DNA from: Prevotella sp.
GTDB taxonomy: Bacteria > Bacteroidota > Bacteroidia > Bacteroidales > Bacteroidaceae
Direction of reading: 5' to 3'
DNA length: 64,000 nucleotides
Assembly: GCA_022779305.1 (NCBI GenBank)
Contig: JALFSW010000042.1
Coordinates: 62,001-126,000, forward strand
Positions 9,761 through 19,328 of this stretch are shown here, one piece after another. Position 1 is the stretch's first letter. Every line of letters starts with the position of its first letter. The notes under the pieces were generated by a model. It was not told the DNA's origin. It was given only the letters and a program-made list of their open reading frames with translations, and searched no databases. The translations under genes were made by a program, and so were the position numbers.

Positions 9761-10674
9761 TGGCGTTTTCCTAATTTTTCTGCAATTCCGTCATAGTAGG
9801 CACGATGGAGCATCATGAGATCTTTGGATTGCCATGCTTTCAAGAAAGGCATCGTGAGGAGGGCAGGAATGACGTAGCCCATTGCTCCAAGCCAACTGCG
9901 CAAATAACGCACGCCCCAATTTTTGCCATAATGATGATTCATATAAGCCTCGTTGCGCACCTGATAAAAGCGTTTCCATTTCTTTTTTTGGTTGCGTGTG
10001 GTCCATGAATCGTTGGAAAAGAATTTATGTTTGTCCATCAAAGCGTTTGGTACATAGATAAGTCTGAAACCTGCCAGATGAGCACGCAGACAATAGTCCG
10101 TGTCATCGCAGAAGATAAACAAATCTTTGTTTGGGAAACCTATACGTTCCACCACCTGCCGGCTGATGAAAGGTCCTTCAAAATCGCAGCCCACAATGTC
10201 GGTGGCTTCGGTTTCGTTGCCTTTCAACTTTTTTCCGTGCATACTGCCAAAAGGATTGGTGAAGTTGTATTTGCAAAACTCATGTGTGAAGACCTCGCCT
10301 TCCATCAAGCGGCGTGGACTCAAGATACCCAACGTTAGTGCACCATCGGCAGCAACATTGAGTTCAACCTGTTCCAAAAGGTGCTCCAAACAGTCTTCTC
10401 GTGGGAAAACATCATCGTCCATGCACCAAATCCAGTCGGCTTCATCCTCGTAAGCCGCCTTTATACCTGTGTAAAAACCACCCGACCCACCAACGTTTTC
10501 TTGATGGATAACGGATAAATCGGTCTGCGTGTCGAGCCATTCTTTTGTTCCGTCGGTGCTTCCGTTGTTCACCACGATAATTTTTGAAAGTCGTTTTTGT
10601 ACTCTCAAGCAAGCTATTCCTTGCTTGAGCAACGCTAAACGATTGAATGTAACGACAACTCCTATTATTTTCAT
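9757..10674 (-). CDS. Glycosyltransferase family 2
   Basis: 305 aa GT-A sugar transferase, similar in layout to rhamnosyl- or galactofuranosyl-transferases. Key signs are VVTFNRLALLKQGIACL at the start, VVNNGSTDGTKEWL, and the metal-binding WCMDDDVFPRED. It lies 19 bp after the LpxL-like gene and overlaps the DUF5672 gene by 4 bp; the three form an operon that suggests lipid A or LPS core/O-glycan assembly. Confidence 0.9.
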   Translation of the reverse strand: MKIIGVVVTFNRLALLKQGIACLRVQKRLSKIIVVNNGSTDGTKEWLDTQTDLSVIHQENVGGSGGFYTGIKAAYEDEADWIWCMDDDVFPREDCLEHLLEQVELNVAADGALTLGILSPRRLMEGEVFTHEFCKYNFTNPFGSMHGKKLKGNETEATDIVGCDFEGPFISRQVVERIGFPNKDLFIFCDDTDYCLRAHLAGFRLIYVPNALMDKHKFFSNDSWTTRNQKKKWKRFYQVRNEAYMNHHYGKNWGVRYLRSWLGAMGYVIPALLTMPFLKAWQSKDLMMLHRAYYDGIAEKLGKRQ

Positions 10675-10693
10675 ATCTATAAATAAGCTACAT

Positions 10694-11647
10694 TTAAGGT
10701 CTGTTTTTTTCTTTTCTCACCACCTTTCCGCCCACTTCTTCCCAATCTCTGTTGAACTCCTCGCGCGTTCGTTTCCAGCGGTTATGACTCCAAAGCCACA
10801 GTGCTGGTTCACGGAGGATGGTTTGTTCGAGTAAATGAAAATAGGTATCAGTGATTTCAAATTCCTTGGTTGCGGCAGGTTCAAGTTCTATCGGGATAAA
10901 TTCGCACGTATAATAGCCCCGCTTCACACGTCTCAAGTCGCCATAAAAACATGCTTGGTCGGTGCGACGGGCAATGCGTTCAGCACCCGTTAGCACAGGT
11001 GTGTCATGGTGGAGAAAGTCCACCCAATGGTGAATGTTCCACCAGAGTGGCACTTGGTCGGCTATATAGCCAATGATGATAGATTGTTTTTGCTTTTTAA
11101 AAGCAAGAATCTTGCGCAACGATTCCTGCATCGGTACGCAAACTGCATGCTGGCGTTCGCGGACATTTTTAAATAAGCGGTCGAATGCTTCATTTTCTAA
11201 TGGATGATAAAGTTGGCAGCATTGCACATTCTTTGGCACCCAATAGGGCAAAGACGTAATCCATTCCCAGTTGCAATAATGTCCCAAATAGATGGCGCAA
11301 GACTTTTCCTGTCGCAGAAGTTCGATGATTTTTTCGGTGTTTTTAAACTGCATGCGTCGTTGAAGTTGCTCAGGTGTCATTGACATGAGCTTAAGGGTCT
11401 CAACGATGTAATCACAAAACCAATGATAGAAATCTTTTTTTATCTGTTTCAGTTCGCTTTCCGACTTGTCGGGGAAACTTTCTGTGAGGTTTTTCCAAAT
11501 CACACGCTGTCGGTATCTGATGACGTGTGCCAAAAGAAAATAAAAAAAGTCGGAAAGCACATAGAGCACACAGAAAGGCAAGAGCGACACCACATACCAA
11601 AAGCCGTATGCAAGTTTGTAAGTCGCAATGTTAAACCATCGTTTCAT
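10694..11647 (-). CDS. LpxL/HtrB-family lysophospholipid (lipid A) acyltransferase
   Basis: 317 aa inner membrane protein. One N-terminal membrane segment (about 13-38) precedes an acyltransferase domain with the H-x4-D/E motif in GHYCNWEW and ERIARRTD further on. Family members add a secondary acyl chain to lipid A on the cytoplasmic side of the inner membrane. It heads a compact operon with GT2 and DUF5672 genes. Which acyl position it modifies cannot be seen. Confidence 0.88.
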   Translation of the reverse strand: MKRWFNIATYKLAYGFWYVVSLLPFCVLYVLSDFFYFLLAHVIRYRQRVIWKNLTESFPDKSESELKQIKKDFYHWFCDYIVETLKLMSMTPEQLQRRMQFKNTEKIIELLRQEKSCAIYLGHYCNWEWITSLPYWVPKNVQCCQLYHPLENEAFDRLFKNVRERQHAVCVPMQESLRKILAFKKQKQSIIIGYIADQVPLWWNIHHWVDFLHHDTPVLTGAERIARRTDQACFYGDLRRVKRGYYTCEFIPIELEPAATKEFEITDTYFHLLEQTILREPALWLWSHNRWKRTREEFNRDWEEVGGKVVRKEKNRP

Positions 11648-11670
11648 CTAAATCGTTTGGTTTTCCGATG

Positions 11671-11702
11671 TTAGGCTCAATTGCAAAACGCATTGAGCCT
11701 AA
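11671..11702. repeat. Short family B-like hairpin
   Basis: TTAGGCTCAAT pairs perfectly with ATTGAGCCTAA around a 10-nt loop, followed by an A-rich stretch. It lies between metG and the LpxL-like gene and shares the GGCTCA / TGAGCC core of family B. Confidence 0.6.
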
Positions 11703-11769
11703 ACAAAAAAAGAATATCGTTTATTTTATTTTTTTGTACTTATTAATTGGGCAGCAAAGGTGGGAGAAA

Positions 11770-13833
11770 TCATCCCACCTGACTGCCTGGTTTCACTTCG
11801 CCCATGGTGGTTGTAACTGTGAGCGAACCATCGAAGTTTACAGCCGAGAGTATCATTCCTTGGCTTTCAATGCCCATCATCTTTCGAGGTGGGAAATTGG
11901 CAATGAACAATACGTCTTTCCCGATTAGCTGTTCGGGTTCGTAATAGGCTGCAATACCGCTAAGAATGGTGCGTTCTGTGCCCGAACCATCGTCTATCGT
12001 GAACTGCAACAACTTCTTGCTCTTTTTCACCTTTTCGCAATTGAGCACTCGACCGACACGGATGTCCATCTTTTCAAAGTCCTCAAAACCCACATTTGGC
12101 TTGATGGGTTCGGCTTTGTAGCTCGCAGCCTCATTTTCTTTTTTGGTGTTCTCCAACTTTTGAAGTTGTGCATCGATGGTTTCATCGCTTATTTTTTCAA
12201 AGAGTAGTGCTGCTGGCGATAACTGATGTCCCGCTTTGAGAAGCTCAATTGAGCCGAGTTCGTTCCACTCGCAGCTGTCCATGTTGATCATTTGGCGCAA
12301 TTTTGCACTACTGAAAGGCAAGAATGGTTCAAAGGCTATGCTCAAGTTGGCTACAAGCTGAAGCGAAAGATGCAGAATGGTTGCCACACGTTGTTCGTCT
12401 GTCTTCCAAACCTTCCATGGTTCGCATTCAGCAATGTATTTATTGCCGATACGCGCAAGATTCATCGCCTCTTTCTGTGCCTCACGGAACTTGAAAGCAT
12501 TGAGAAAATATTCCACTTTTGCTTTTACATCTTTAAACTCCTGAATGGTTTGTAGGTCGATTTCTTGCCATTCACCGCAGGCAGGCACAACGCCATTCCA
12601 ATATTTCCACGTGAGTTGCATTGCACGATTAACAAAGTTTCCATAAACGGCTACAAGTTCGTTGTTGTTGCGTTCTTGGAAATCTTTCCACGTAAAGTTA
12701 TTATCCTTGGTTTCTGGTGCATTTGCTGTAAGCACGTAGCGCAGTACGTCTTGCTTTCCTTCAAATTCTCTCAAGTATTCATGGAGCCACACAGCCCAAT
12801 TCCTACTTGTTGAAATCTTATCGTTCTCAAGGTTAAGAAATTCGTTGGATGGCACGTTATCGGGCAGAATATAGTCGCCATGTGCTTTCAACATACTTGG
12901 GAAGATGATGCAATGGAAAACGATGTTATCTTTTCCGATAAAATGCAGGAGACGAGTGTCGGGGTCTTGCCACCATTTTTGCCACGTTCCGAAGCGTTCT
13001 GGATTACTGTCGCAAAGTTCTTTGGTGTTGGAGATGTAGCCAATGGGGGCATCAAACCACACATACAGTACTTTTCCGTCAGCTCCTTCTACTGGAACGG
13101 GAATACCCCAATTGAGGTCACGCGTCATGGCTCGAGGTTGCAAGTCCATATCCAACCAACTTTTGCATTGCCCATAAACATTAGAACGCCATTCTTTATG
13201 TTCTTCAAGAATCCATTTCTGCAACCATGGCTGATAGGTGTTCAGTGGGAGATACCAATTCTTGGTGGTTTTGACAACTGGCTTTGAGCCAGAGATGGTT
13301 GAGTGAGGAGCAATGAGTTCCATCGGACTAAGTGCCGTGCCGCATTTCTCGCATTGATCACCATAGGCATTAGGATTATGGCAATGCGGACATTCGCCCA
13401 TCACGTAGCGATCTGCCAAAAATTGTTTGGCTTCTTCGTCATAGAGTTGTTCTGTTTCTTGTTCTTCGAGTTTTCCTTCATCATACAGTTTACGAAAGAA
13501 ATCGGATGCAAACTTATGATGTATATCACTGGTGGTTCGGCTGTAAATGTCAAACGAAATGCCAAACTCTTCAAAAGAATCTTTTATCATCTTGTGATAA
13601 CGATCACAGATGTCTTGAGGTGTTACGCCTTCTTTCTTTGCACGCAATGTAATCGGCACACCATGTTCATCGCTTCCCCCAATGAAAATCACTTCTTCGT
13701 GTTTCAAACGTAGGTAACGAACATAAATATCCGACGGAACATAGACCCCAGCAAGGTGTCCTATATGTACACCGCCATTGGCATAAGGCAATGCTGCTGT
13801 GACGGTGGTGCGCTTGAAATGTTTATCTTTCAT
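11770..13833 (-). CDS. metG: Methionyl-tRNA synthetase with C-terminal tRNA-binding domain
   Basis: 687 aa from the ATG at 13833 (an in-frame ATG at 13869 is less likely because conserved sequence begins at [14 protein letters not shown]). HIGH motif HIGH at 23-26; zinc-binding cysteines at 148, 151, 161 and 164 (CPHC...CEKC). The KMSKS-like loop is DKISTSRN, the variant seen in this branch. A C-terminal OB-fold domain ([19 protein letters not shown]) gives the dimer/tRNA-binding form. It charges both initiator and elongator tRNA-Met. Confidence 0.97.
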   Translation of the reverse strand: MKDKHFKRTTVTAALPYANGGVHIGHLAGVYVPSDIYVRYLRLKHEEVIFIGGSDEHGVPITLRAKKEGVTPQDICDRYHKMIKDSFEEFGISFDIYSRTTSDIHHKFASDFFRKLYDEGKLEEQETEQLYDEEAKQFLADRYVMGECPHCHNPNAYGDQCEKCGTALSPMELIAPHSTISGSKPVVKTTKNWYLPLNTYQPWLQKWILEEHKEWRSNVYGQCKSWLDMDLQPRAMTRDLNWGIPVPVEGADGKVLYVWFDAPIGYISNTKELCDSNPERFGTWQKWWQDPDTRLLHFIGKDNIVFHCIIFPSMLKAHGDYILPDNVPSNEFLNLENDKISTSRNWAVWLHEYLREFEGKQDVLRYVLTANAPETKDNNFTWKDFQERNNNELVAVYGNFVNRAMQLTWKYWNGVVPACGEWQEIDLQTIQEFKDVKAKVEYFLNAFKFREAQKEAMNLARIGNKYIAECEPWKVWKTDEQRVATILHLSLQLVANLSIAFEPFLPFSSAKLRQMINMDSCEWNELGSIELLKAGHQLSPAALLFEKISDETIDAQLQKLENTKKENEAASYKAEPIKPNVGFEDFEKMDIRVGRVLNCEKVKKSKKLLQFTIDDGSGTERTILSGIAAYYEPEQLIGKDVLFIANFPPRKMMGIESQGMILSAVNFDGSLTVTTTMGEVKPGSQVG

Positions 13834-13865
13834 TCTACTTGTTTTGTAATTATCAAAAAAATCAG

Positions 13866-14062
13866 GCATGTTCTAAAAAAATTCTGCAGCGTGTTTTGCT
13901 TCATTCTATTGCTTTGCTCTTTGTGTCTTTTTGTTTTTATACGTTAGATTTTTCTTTCTCTTTCAGTTGTATAGCTTGTTATGCGCCTTACAAATTAGAA
14001 GAAAAATCTATACGTCTAAAAAGCAAAAATCCTACAAAGAGAATTTATAGAACCTGCCTAAA
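13866..14062. repeat. Family C intergenic repeat, copy 2 (long form)
   Basis: Begins AGGCATGTTCTAAAAAAATT and ends TTTATAGAACCTGCCTAAA. Inside lie inverted arms TATACGTTAGATTTTTCTT (about 13938) and AGAAAAATCTATACGTCTAA, so the unit could fold into a long hairpin. It lies in the leader of metG. Confidence 0.65.
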
Positions 14063-14065
14063 ATG

Positions 14066-14073
14066 CAAAGTTA
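14066..14073 (-). promoter_or_regulatory. Putative -7 box for metG
   Basis: Reads TAACTTTG on the minus strand, a TAnnTTTG match about 230 bp upstream of metG; if used, the leader RNA would contain the whole family C repeat. Confidence 0.4.
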
Positions 14074-14112
14074 CGGTAATTCCTACAAAAGTCAAAGGAA
14101 ACTTCGATGCTT

Positions 14113-14664
14113 TTATTGTACCCTCACCGTCTTTGCACCTTCGTAACAGGCAATGGTTCTTTTCCCGTTTGTATAGATTTCCTCATTGCCTGGCATGTCG
14201 AGAACAAAACCTGCCGCCTTGACTTGTTGCACTAAATTGTCATAGGCAGCTTGATTAAAGACACCTATAATGATGGCACCGTCTTTAAAAGCTACATAGC
14301 TCGACACACCTTTGCGTAGTGGTTTCGGATAATCTTCATATTGGTTGCCTGTGAGGATTTTTGCCAATCGGCAATTTTTGTAATAGAGCTTCGAGAATTT
14401 ATCCAAACGATAGATTTCATAATTGTTTGTTAGCTTGTAGCCATATTTTTTTGCGATGGTGGGTGCATCATCAGAGTTTTCAAAAAGTGAGATGGCTTCT
14501 TTGATGGTGATAAATTCTGGGTTGGCAGTTACAGAGATTTCAGTTGGCGTAGATGCAACGACTGCATTTTTTTCTTTACTCATCGACTTTTCGGTCGTTC
14601 CACAACTGTTCATCAACAATGCTGCCACTATCAGCGATGCTACTATTTTTACGTTTTTCTTCAT
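14113..14664 (-). CDS. Hypothetical lipoprotein
   Basis: 183 aa. A lipoprotein signal (MKKNVKIVASLIVAALLMNSCG, lipobox LMNSC with Cys21) points to export and lipidation. The rest has no family I recognise; it holds a compact domain with YKLTNNYEIYRLDKF and a helical C-terminal part (AYDNLVQQVKAAGFVLDMPG). It lies 52 bp downstream of rnr on the same strand and may be cotranscribed with it. Confidence 0.75.
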   Translation of the reverse strand: MKKNVKIVASLIVAALLMNSCGTTEKSMSKEKNAVVASTPTEISVTANPEFITIKEAISLFENSDDAPTIAKKYGYKLTNNYEIYRLDKFSKLYYKNCRLAKILTGNQYEDYPKPLRKGVSSYVAFKDGAIIIGVFNQAAYDNLVQQVKAAGFVLDMPGNEEIYTNGKRTIACYEGAKTVRVQ

Positions 14665-14716
14665 ACGTTGTTTTTACGTCATTATTATATATAAAAGGTG
14701 AAAATTGTTTATCTTT

Positions 14717-16954
14717 TCAATGCTTTTGTTTTTGTCTCTTTTTGTCATTGAGTTGGTCTTTTGCCAACGTAAAGTCTAATTGGCGACGTTCCACATTTGC
14801 TCTTGCCACCTGAATGCGTATCGGATCGCCAAGCTGATAGACGTGATGACGACGTCGACCTACCAAACAATAATTCTTTTCATCAAAGTCGTAGTAGTCA
14901 TCATCAAGGTCGCGCATTGGGATCAAGCCTTCACAATGATTTTCATCAATCTCAGCGTAGATGCCATAGCTCTGTATGCCACTGATATGTGCATCATAGC
15001 ATTCGCCCAAATGTCCCTCCATGAATTCCACCATCTTGTATTTTATGGAGTCGCGTTCAGCATTTTGAGCCACTTGTTCCATGTCGGAGCAATGCTCACA
15101 AAGCATCTCATAATATTCTTTATTGCCCGATTTCTCGCCTTGTTGATAACCTGTGATGAGTCGATGCACCATCGTGTCGGGGTAGCGACGTATGGGCGAT
15201 GTGAAATGGGTGTAGAATTCAAATGCAAGTCCAAAATGCCCAATGTTCTGTGTGCTATACTTCGCTTTCATCATTGACCTAAGCGCAATGGTTTGTATAG
15301 CTTTTGCCTCACTTTTGCCCTCCACTTCTTCTATGAGCGCATTCAATGCACGAACGGTTGCACCTTTTGTGGAAGTAGATTTCAGTCTGTAACCAAACTT
15401 TGCAGAGAATTGTCGCAAGTTTTCGAGCTTCTGTGGGTCTGGATCATCGTGTATACGATAGGGTAAAGTCTTTGCTTTCTTACCCTTTTTCACCTTTCCA
15501 ATGCTTTCTGCCACATAACGATTGGCAAGCAACATAAATTCTTCTATGAGTTTATTGGCATCTTTTGAACGCTTGAAATAGCAACGCAAGGGCTTCCCTT
15601 TTTCATCAATATCAAATCGAAGTTCCTCTGAATCGAAGTTCACACTGCCATTCTTAAACCGCTGTTTGCGTATGTATTTTGCCAAGCGATCAAGTGTTAC
15701 AAGCTCATAGGCATTCTCTCCCACATAATCTGTGACTTGGTTTCGTGTGGGTGCAGCTTCTCCAGTTCCGTCTATAACCCCATTGGCTTCCAACACTTCT
15801 TGCGCTTCTTCGTAGGTGTAACGGCGGTTGCTTTTGATGACTGTATGCACGATGCGGTAATCCTTAACGTTTGCTTCTTCGTCTAACAAAAACACCACGC
15901 TAAAAGCAAGTTTCTCTTCATCTGGGCGTAACGAACAAATAACGTTGCAAAGACGTTCGGGCAACATCGGTATGGTTCGATCAACAAGATAGATAGATGT
16001 TGCGCGTCGCTGTGCTTCCTTGTCAATGATACTACCAGGCTTCACATAATGCGAAACATCGGCTATATGAACCCCCACTTCCCACATTCCGTTGTCTAAT
16101 TTTCGTAACGAAAGTGCGTCATCGAAGTCTTTGGCGTCTTTTGGATCAATTGTACATGTCCACACATTGCGAAAATCTTCACGCTCGGCGAGGTCTTGTG
16201 GTGTGATCTCTCCACTGATTTTGTTGGCGACTGCCTCCACATCGGCAGGATATGCGTAGGGCAAACCATATTGAGCAAGGATGGTGTGCATCTCAACATC
16301 GTTCTCGCCAGCTTGCCCCAATACTTCAATGACTTCGCCAACAAGGTTTTTGTGATCGGCGTCGGGCCACTTTGTGATCTTCACAATTACTCTGTCGTTC
16401 GTCTTTCCACCTCCAAGAGCTTTCTTAGGGATAATGATGTCGTGACTGAAAAGGTTTTCTTGTGTCATGAGAAAGGCAATATCGCTCTCCACCTGTAATT
16501 TACCCACAAACGTTTCTTTGCCTCTTTGCAATATTTCGATGACCATTGCCTCCTTAATGTGATTGCGGCGACGTGCCAAAAACTGCACACGTACACGGTC
16601 GCCATTCAATGCTGCCATCGAATTTCTTTCCGAAACAAAAACGGGCGTACCCCCATCATCGGGCTGGAAAGTGTTCTTACCATTCGTTTTCCTTACAAAC
16701 ACACCTTCTTGAACCTGACCTTTCGTATTCAGACGGTATGCCGATTCGCCAACTTTTGCCAAATAGTCGTCCCACGCCATTTCTTCCATCACATCAATAG
16801 CCAGCATTTTCAAGGGATGTGTTGTGAATTTGAGTGCGCGAAATATTTGTTTGAAACTGAGCGTTTCTTCTGGATATGTTTGGAATAAGGTCGTGAGCTT
16901 GTCAGTAACCTGAACTTTATTCAATCGTTTCTTACCTTTCTTTTCCTTGCTCAT
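14717..16954 (-). CDS. rnr: Ribonuclease R (RNase II/RNB family)
   Basis: 745 aa 3'-5' exoribonuclease that degrades structured RNA and takes part in quality control. The RNB catalytic motif with its aspartates is IDPKDAKDFDDA (269-280), followed by GVHIADVSHYV and LPERLCNVICSL. Cold-shock-like domains precede it and an S1 domain (HISGIQSYGIYAEI) follows near residue 660. The start ATG at 16954 gives the lysine-rich N-terminus usual for RNase R. Divergent from the epimerase gene. Confidence 0.96.
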   Translation of the reverse strand: MSKEKKGKKRLNKVQVTDKLTTLFQTYPEETLSFKQIFRALKFTTHPLKMLAIDVMEEMAWDDYLAKVGESAYRLNTKGQVQEGVFVRKTNGKNTFQPDDGGTPVFVSERNSMAALNGDRVRVQFLARRRNHIKEAMVIEILQRGKETFVGKLQVESDIAFLMTQENLFSHDIIIPKKALGGGKTNDRVIVKITKWPDADHKNLVGEVIEVLGQAGENDVEMHTILAQYGLPYAYPADVEAVANKISGEITPQDLAEREDFRNVWTCTIDPKDAKDFDDALSLRKLDNGMWEVGVHIADVSHYVKPGSIIDKEAQRRATSIYLVDRTIPMLPERLCNVICSLRPDEEKLAFSVVFLLDEEANVKDYRIVHTVIKSNRRYTYEEAQEVLEANGVIDGTGEAAPTRNQVTDYVGENAYELVTLDRLAKYIRKQRFKNGSVNFDSEELRFDIDEKGKPLRCYFKRSKDANKLIEEFMLLANRYVAESIGKVKKGKKAKTLPYRIHDDPDPQKLENLRQFSAKFGYRLKSTSTKGATVRALNALIEEVEGKSEAKAIQTIALRSMMKAKYSTQNIGHFGLAFEFYTHFTSPIRRYPDTMVHRLITGYQQGEKSGNKEYYEMLCEHCSDMEQVAQNAERDSIKYKMVEFMEGHLGECYDAHISGIQSYGIYAEIDENHCEGLIPMRDLDDDYYDFDEKNYCLVGRRRHHVYQLGDPIRIQVARANVERRQLDFTLAKDQLNDKKRQKQKH

Positions 16955-17001
16955 AACACATTACTATTTTAATAATGTTCACAAAGTAACAAAAAAGTTT
17001 G

Positions 17002-17009
17002 TATCTTTG
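17002..17009 (+). promoter_or_regulatory. Putative -7 box for the epimerase gene
   Basis: TATCTTTG, a full TAnnTTTG match, 22 bp before the ATG at 17031. Confidence 0.6.
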
Positions 17010-17030
17010 CAAGCGTTTCACATTATTTTA

Positions 17031-18026
17031 ATGAAAAAGATACTCATAACAGGCGCATCGGGGTTCATTGGTTCGTTCATTGTTGAAGAAGCATTGCGCA
17101 GAGGATGGGACACATGGGCTGCCGTGCGTCCTACATCTTCACGCCGATATTTACAAGACAAGCGTATCAACTTTATTCAATTAAACTTCGATGACGAACA
17201 AAGCCTTTACGACCAACTTTCACCCCATCGCTTCGATTACATTGTTCATTCTGCAGGTGCAACCAAATGTCTGAACAAAGAAGACTTCTTCCGCAGCAAT
17301 ACAGACGGAACAAAGCATTTGGTGTGTGCCATCAACCGCCTAAAGATGCCACTTGAGAAATTTATTTTTATCTCAAGTTTGAGCATCTATGGGGCTATCC
17401 GAGAACAACAACCCTATACCGACATCAAGGAAAGCGACACACCTTGTCCCAACACAGCCTACGGAGAGAGCAAACGAAGAGCCGAAGTGTTTCTCACGGA
17501 GCATGCAGCTTTTCCTTATATCATTCTCCGACCAACAGGCGTGTATGGACCACGTGAAAAGGATTATTTCATGATGGCGAAAACGATAAAAAATCACATT
17601 GATTTTTCAGTGGGTTTTCAACCGCAAGACCTTACATTCGTTTACGTAAAAGACGTGGTTCAAGCCGTTTTTCGCTCACTTGAAAGCACAAAAACAGCTC
17701 GTTCGTACTTCCTTTCAGATGGAAACGTCTATCGCAGTAGTACGTTTAGCGAATTGTTACGCAACGCATTGGGCAATCCGTGGTGGATTCGCATCAAAGC
17801 TCCAATTTGGCTGTTGCGCATCATCACTTTCTTTGGTGATATTGCAGGGTGCATTTCAAGAAATCCAACGGCGTTAAACAATGACAAGTTTCAAATTCTT
17901 AAACAGCGAAACTGGCGTTGCGACATCACACCTGCCATCGAAGAATTGGGCTACAAACCTGCATACGACCTACAACGAGGCGTTGAAGAAATGTTCAAAT
18001 GGTATAAGGATAACCAATGGATATAA
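17031..18026 (+). CDS. NAD-dependent epimerase/dehydratase (extended SDR)
   Basis: 331 aa. The Rossmann glycine motif is TGASGFIG (7-14), the catalytic S115-S116 and Y144-x3-K148 (YGESK) are present, followed by RPTGVYGPREKD. Family members act on nucleotide sugars, dihydroflavonols or sterol-like substrates; this one cannot be assigned. The ATG at 17031 was chosen because the Rossmann motif follows directly and a -7 box lies 22 bp upstream; 28 further in-frame codons upstream contain that promoter. A family A repeat separates it from the PAP2 gene downstream. Confidence 0.9.
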   Translation: MKKILITGASGFIGSFIVEEALRRGWDTWAAVRPTSSRRYLQDKRINFIQLNFDDEQSLYDQLSPHRFDYIVHSAGATKCLNKEDFFRSNTDGTKHLVCAINRLKMPLEKFIFISSLSIYGAIREQQPYTDIKESDTPCPNTAYGESKRRAEVFLTEHAAFPYIILRPTGVYGPREKDYFMMAKTIKNHIDFSVGFQPQDLTFVYVKDVVQAVFRSLESTKTARSYFLSDGNVYRSSTFSELLRNALGNPWWIRIKAPIWLLRIITFFGDIAGCISRNPTALNNDKFQILKQRNWRCDITPAIEELGYKPAYDLQRGVEEMFKWYKDNQWI

Positions 18027-18082
18027 TCCTCGCAAAAACAAAGCAAGACAATTGTTCATAAAACAGAAAAGAAACACGTTTT

Positions 18083-18279
18083 AATCCAATTCGGTCATTA
18101 AAGACCAAAGGGATTGCATCTGATTGTTTGTGCAGGTTGTTTAGCATTTTACCGCAGATGTAGCAGACTACTTCAAGAGAAAATGCAGAACAAGAAGCCA
18201 ACAAGCAGGTGGAAATAGTTAGGAAGTTAATAAATAAAATAAAAGGAAACCCTAACGGTCTAATGACCAATTTGGGTTT
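18083..18279 (+). repeat. Family A repeat, copy 2
   Basis: About 197 bp, AATCCAATTCGGTCATTA at the left and CTAATGACCAATTTGGGTT at the right, central GCAGATGTAGCAGACTAC. Same orientation as the copies at 22031 and 51635; more diverged. Located between two tandem genes. Confidence 0.85.
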
Positions 18280-18298
18280 AATCACATCAAAAAACGGA

Positions 18299-19270
18299 AT
18301 GAAAACATTCATAAAAAACTTGTTCAAATTAGAGAAAAAGCCAACAAAAGGATTGCTTCCTGTTGAATGGGCAGCAATGGGCTATTTGGTTTTCACGCTC
18401 ATTCTCATCTTCATTCTCTACACAAAGATAGCCAATCCTGAAATCCTCATCTTCGGACGATTGCGCATCATTGCCATGACGGTAGCACTTTGGTTGGTTT
18501 ATCGCCTCTTACCTTGTCGCCTTACTCGCTTTGCTCGCATTGCCGCACAGTTGGGGTTGCTGGCTTGGTGGTATCCAGACACCTATGAAATCAATCGAGT
18601 TCTACCCAATCTCGACCACATTTTCGCCCAATGGGAACAAGCATGGTTTGGTTGTCAACCCTCGCTCGAATTTTCAAAGCTCCTGCCCCATCCTGTTTTT
18701 AGCGAACTCTTCGACATGGGCTATGCTGCCTATTATCCAATGATAGCCCTCACCGTGCTTTATTACTTTCTTTGGCGCTACAAAGAATTTGAACGCTCGG
18801 CTTTCATTCTTCTTACAGCTTTTTTTGTTTATTATGTGGTCTTCATCCTTGTACCCGTCGTTGGTCCTACGTTTTATTTCAAAGCCATTGGCTTGAAAGC
18901 GGCATCATCGGGCATTTTCCCTGAAGTCTTCGATTATTTCAATCATCATCAGGCGTGTTTACCAAGCCCTGGCTATATGGATGGCATATTCTATCATTTT
19001 GTGGAAAGTGCAAAGGCAGCTGGAGAACGCCCTACTGCGGCATTTCCAAGTTCGCATGTGGGCATCAGTACCATCTGTATGCTCTTGATTTGGCGCACGG
19101 GCAACCGTCCGTTCTTCTACATCCTCACGCCTATTTATTTCTTTCTCTGCTGTGCAACGGTTTATATCCAAGCCCATTATCTCGTAGATGCTTTGGCTGG
19201 AATGGTTACTGCAGTGATTATCTATTTCTGCCTGTTTCACCTCTCTAAACACATGGTGAGCAAGGCGTAA
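18299..19270 (+). CDS. PAP2-superfamily membrane enzyme (Aur1/inositolphosphotransferase-like)
   Basis: 323 aa integral membrane protein with about six hydrophobic segments. PAP2 motifs are FPSSHVG (PSSH at 250-253) and HYLVD (293-297), which fit lipid phosphatases and phosphoinositol- or phosphoceramide transferases of the Aur1 type. In Bacteroidales such enzymes take part in inositol-lipid or sphingolipid synthesis; that role here is inference. The ATG at 18299 is preferred because upstream in-frame codons lie in the family A repeat (a start at 18209 would begin within it). Confidence 0.82.
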   Translation: MKTFIKNLFKLEKKPTKGLLPVEWAAMGYLVFTLILIFILYTKIANPEILIFGRLRIIAMTVALWLVYRLLPCRLTRFARIAAQLGLLAWWYPDTYEINRVLPNLDHIFAQWEQAWFGCQPSLEFSKLLPHPVFSELFDMGYAAYYPMIALTVLYYFLWRYKEFERSAFILLTAFFVYYVVFILVPVVGPTFYFKAIGLKAASSGIFPEVFDYFNHHQACLPSPGYMDGIFYHFVESAKAAGERPTAAFPSSHVGISTICMLLIWRTGNRPFFYILTPIYFFLCCATVYIQAHYLVDALAGMVTAVIIYFCLFHLSKHMVSKA

Positions 19271-19328
19271 TCCCCTTATTTGCTTTCCGAAGAAACCTAC
19301 ACAAATATTTAATAAACAACAAAGACTT

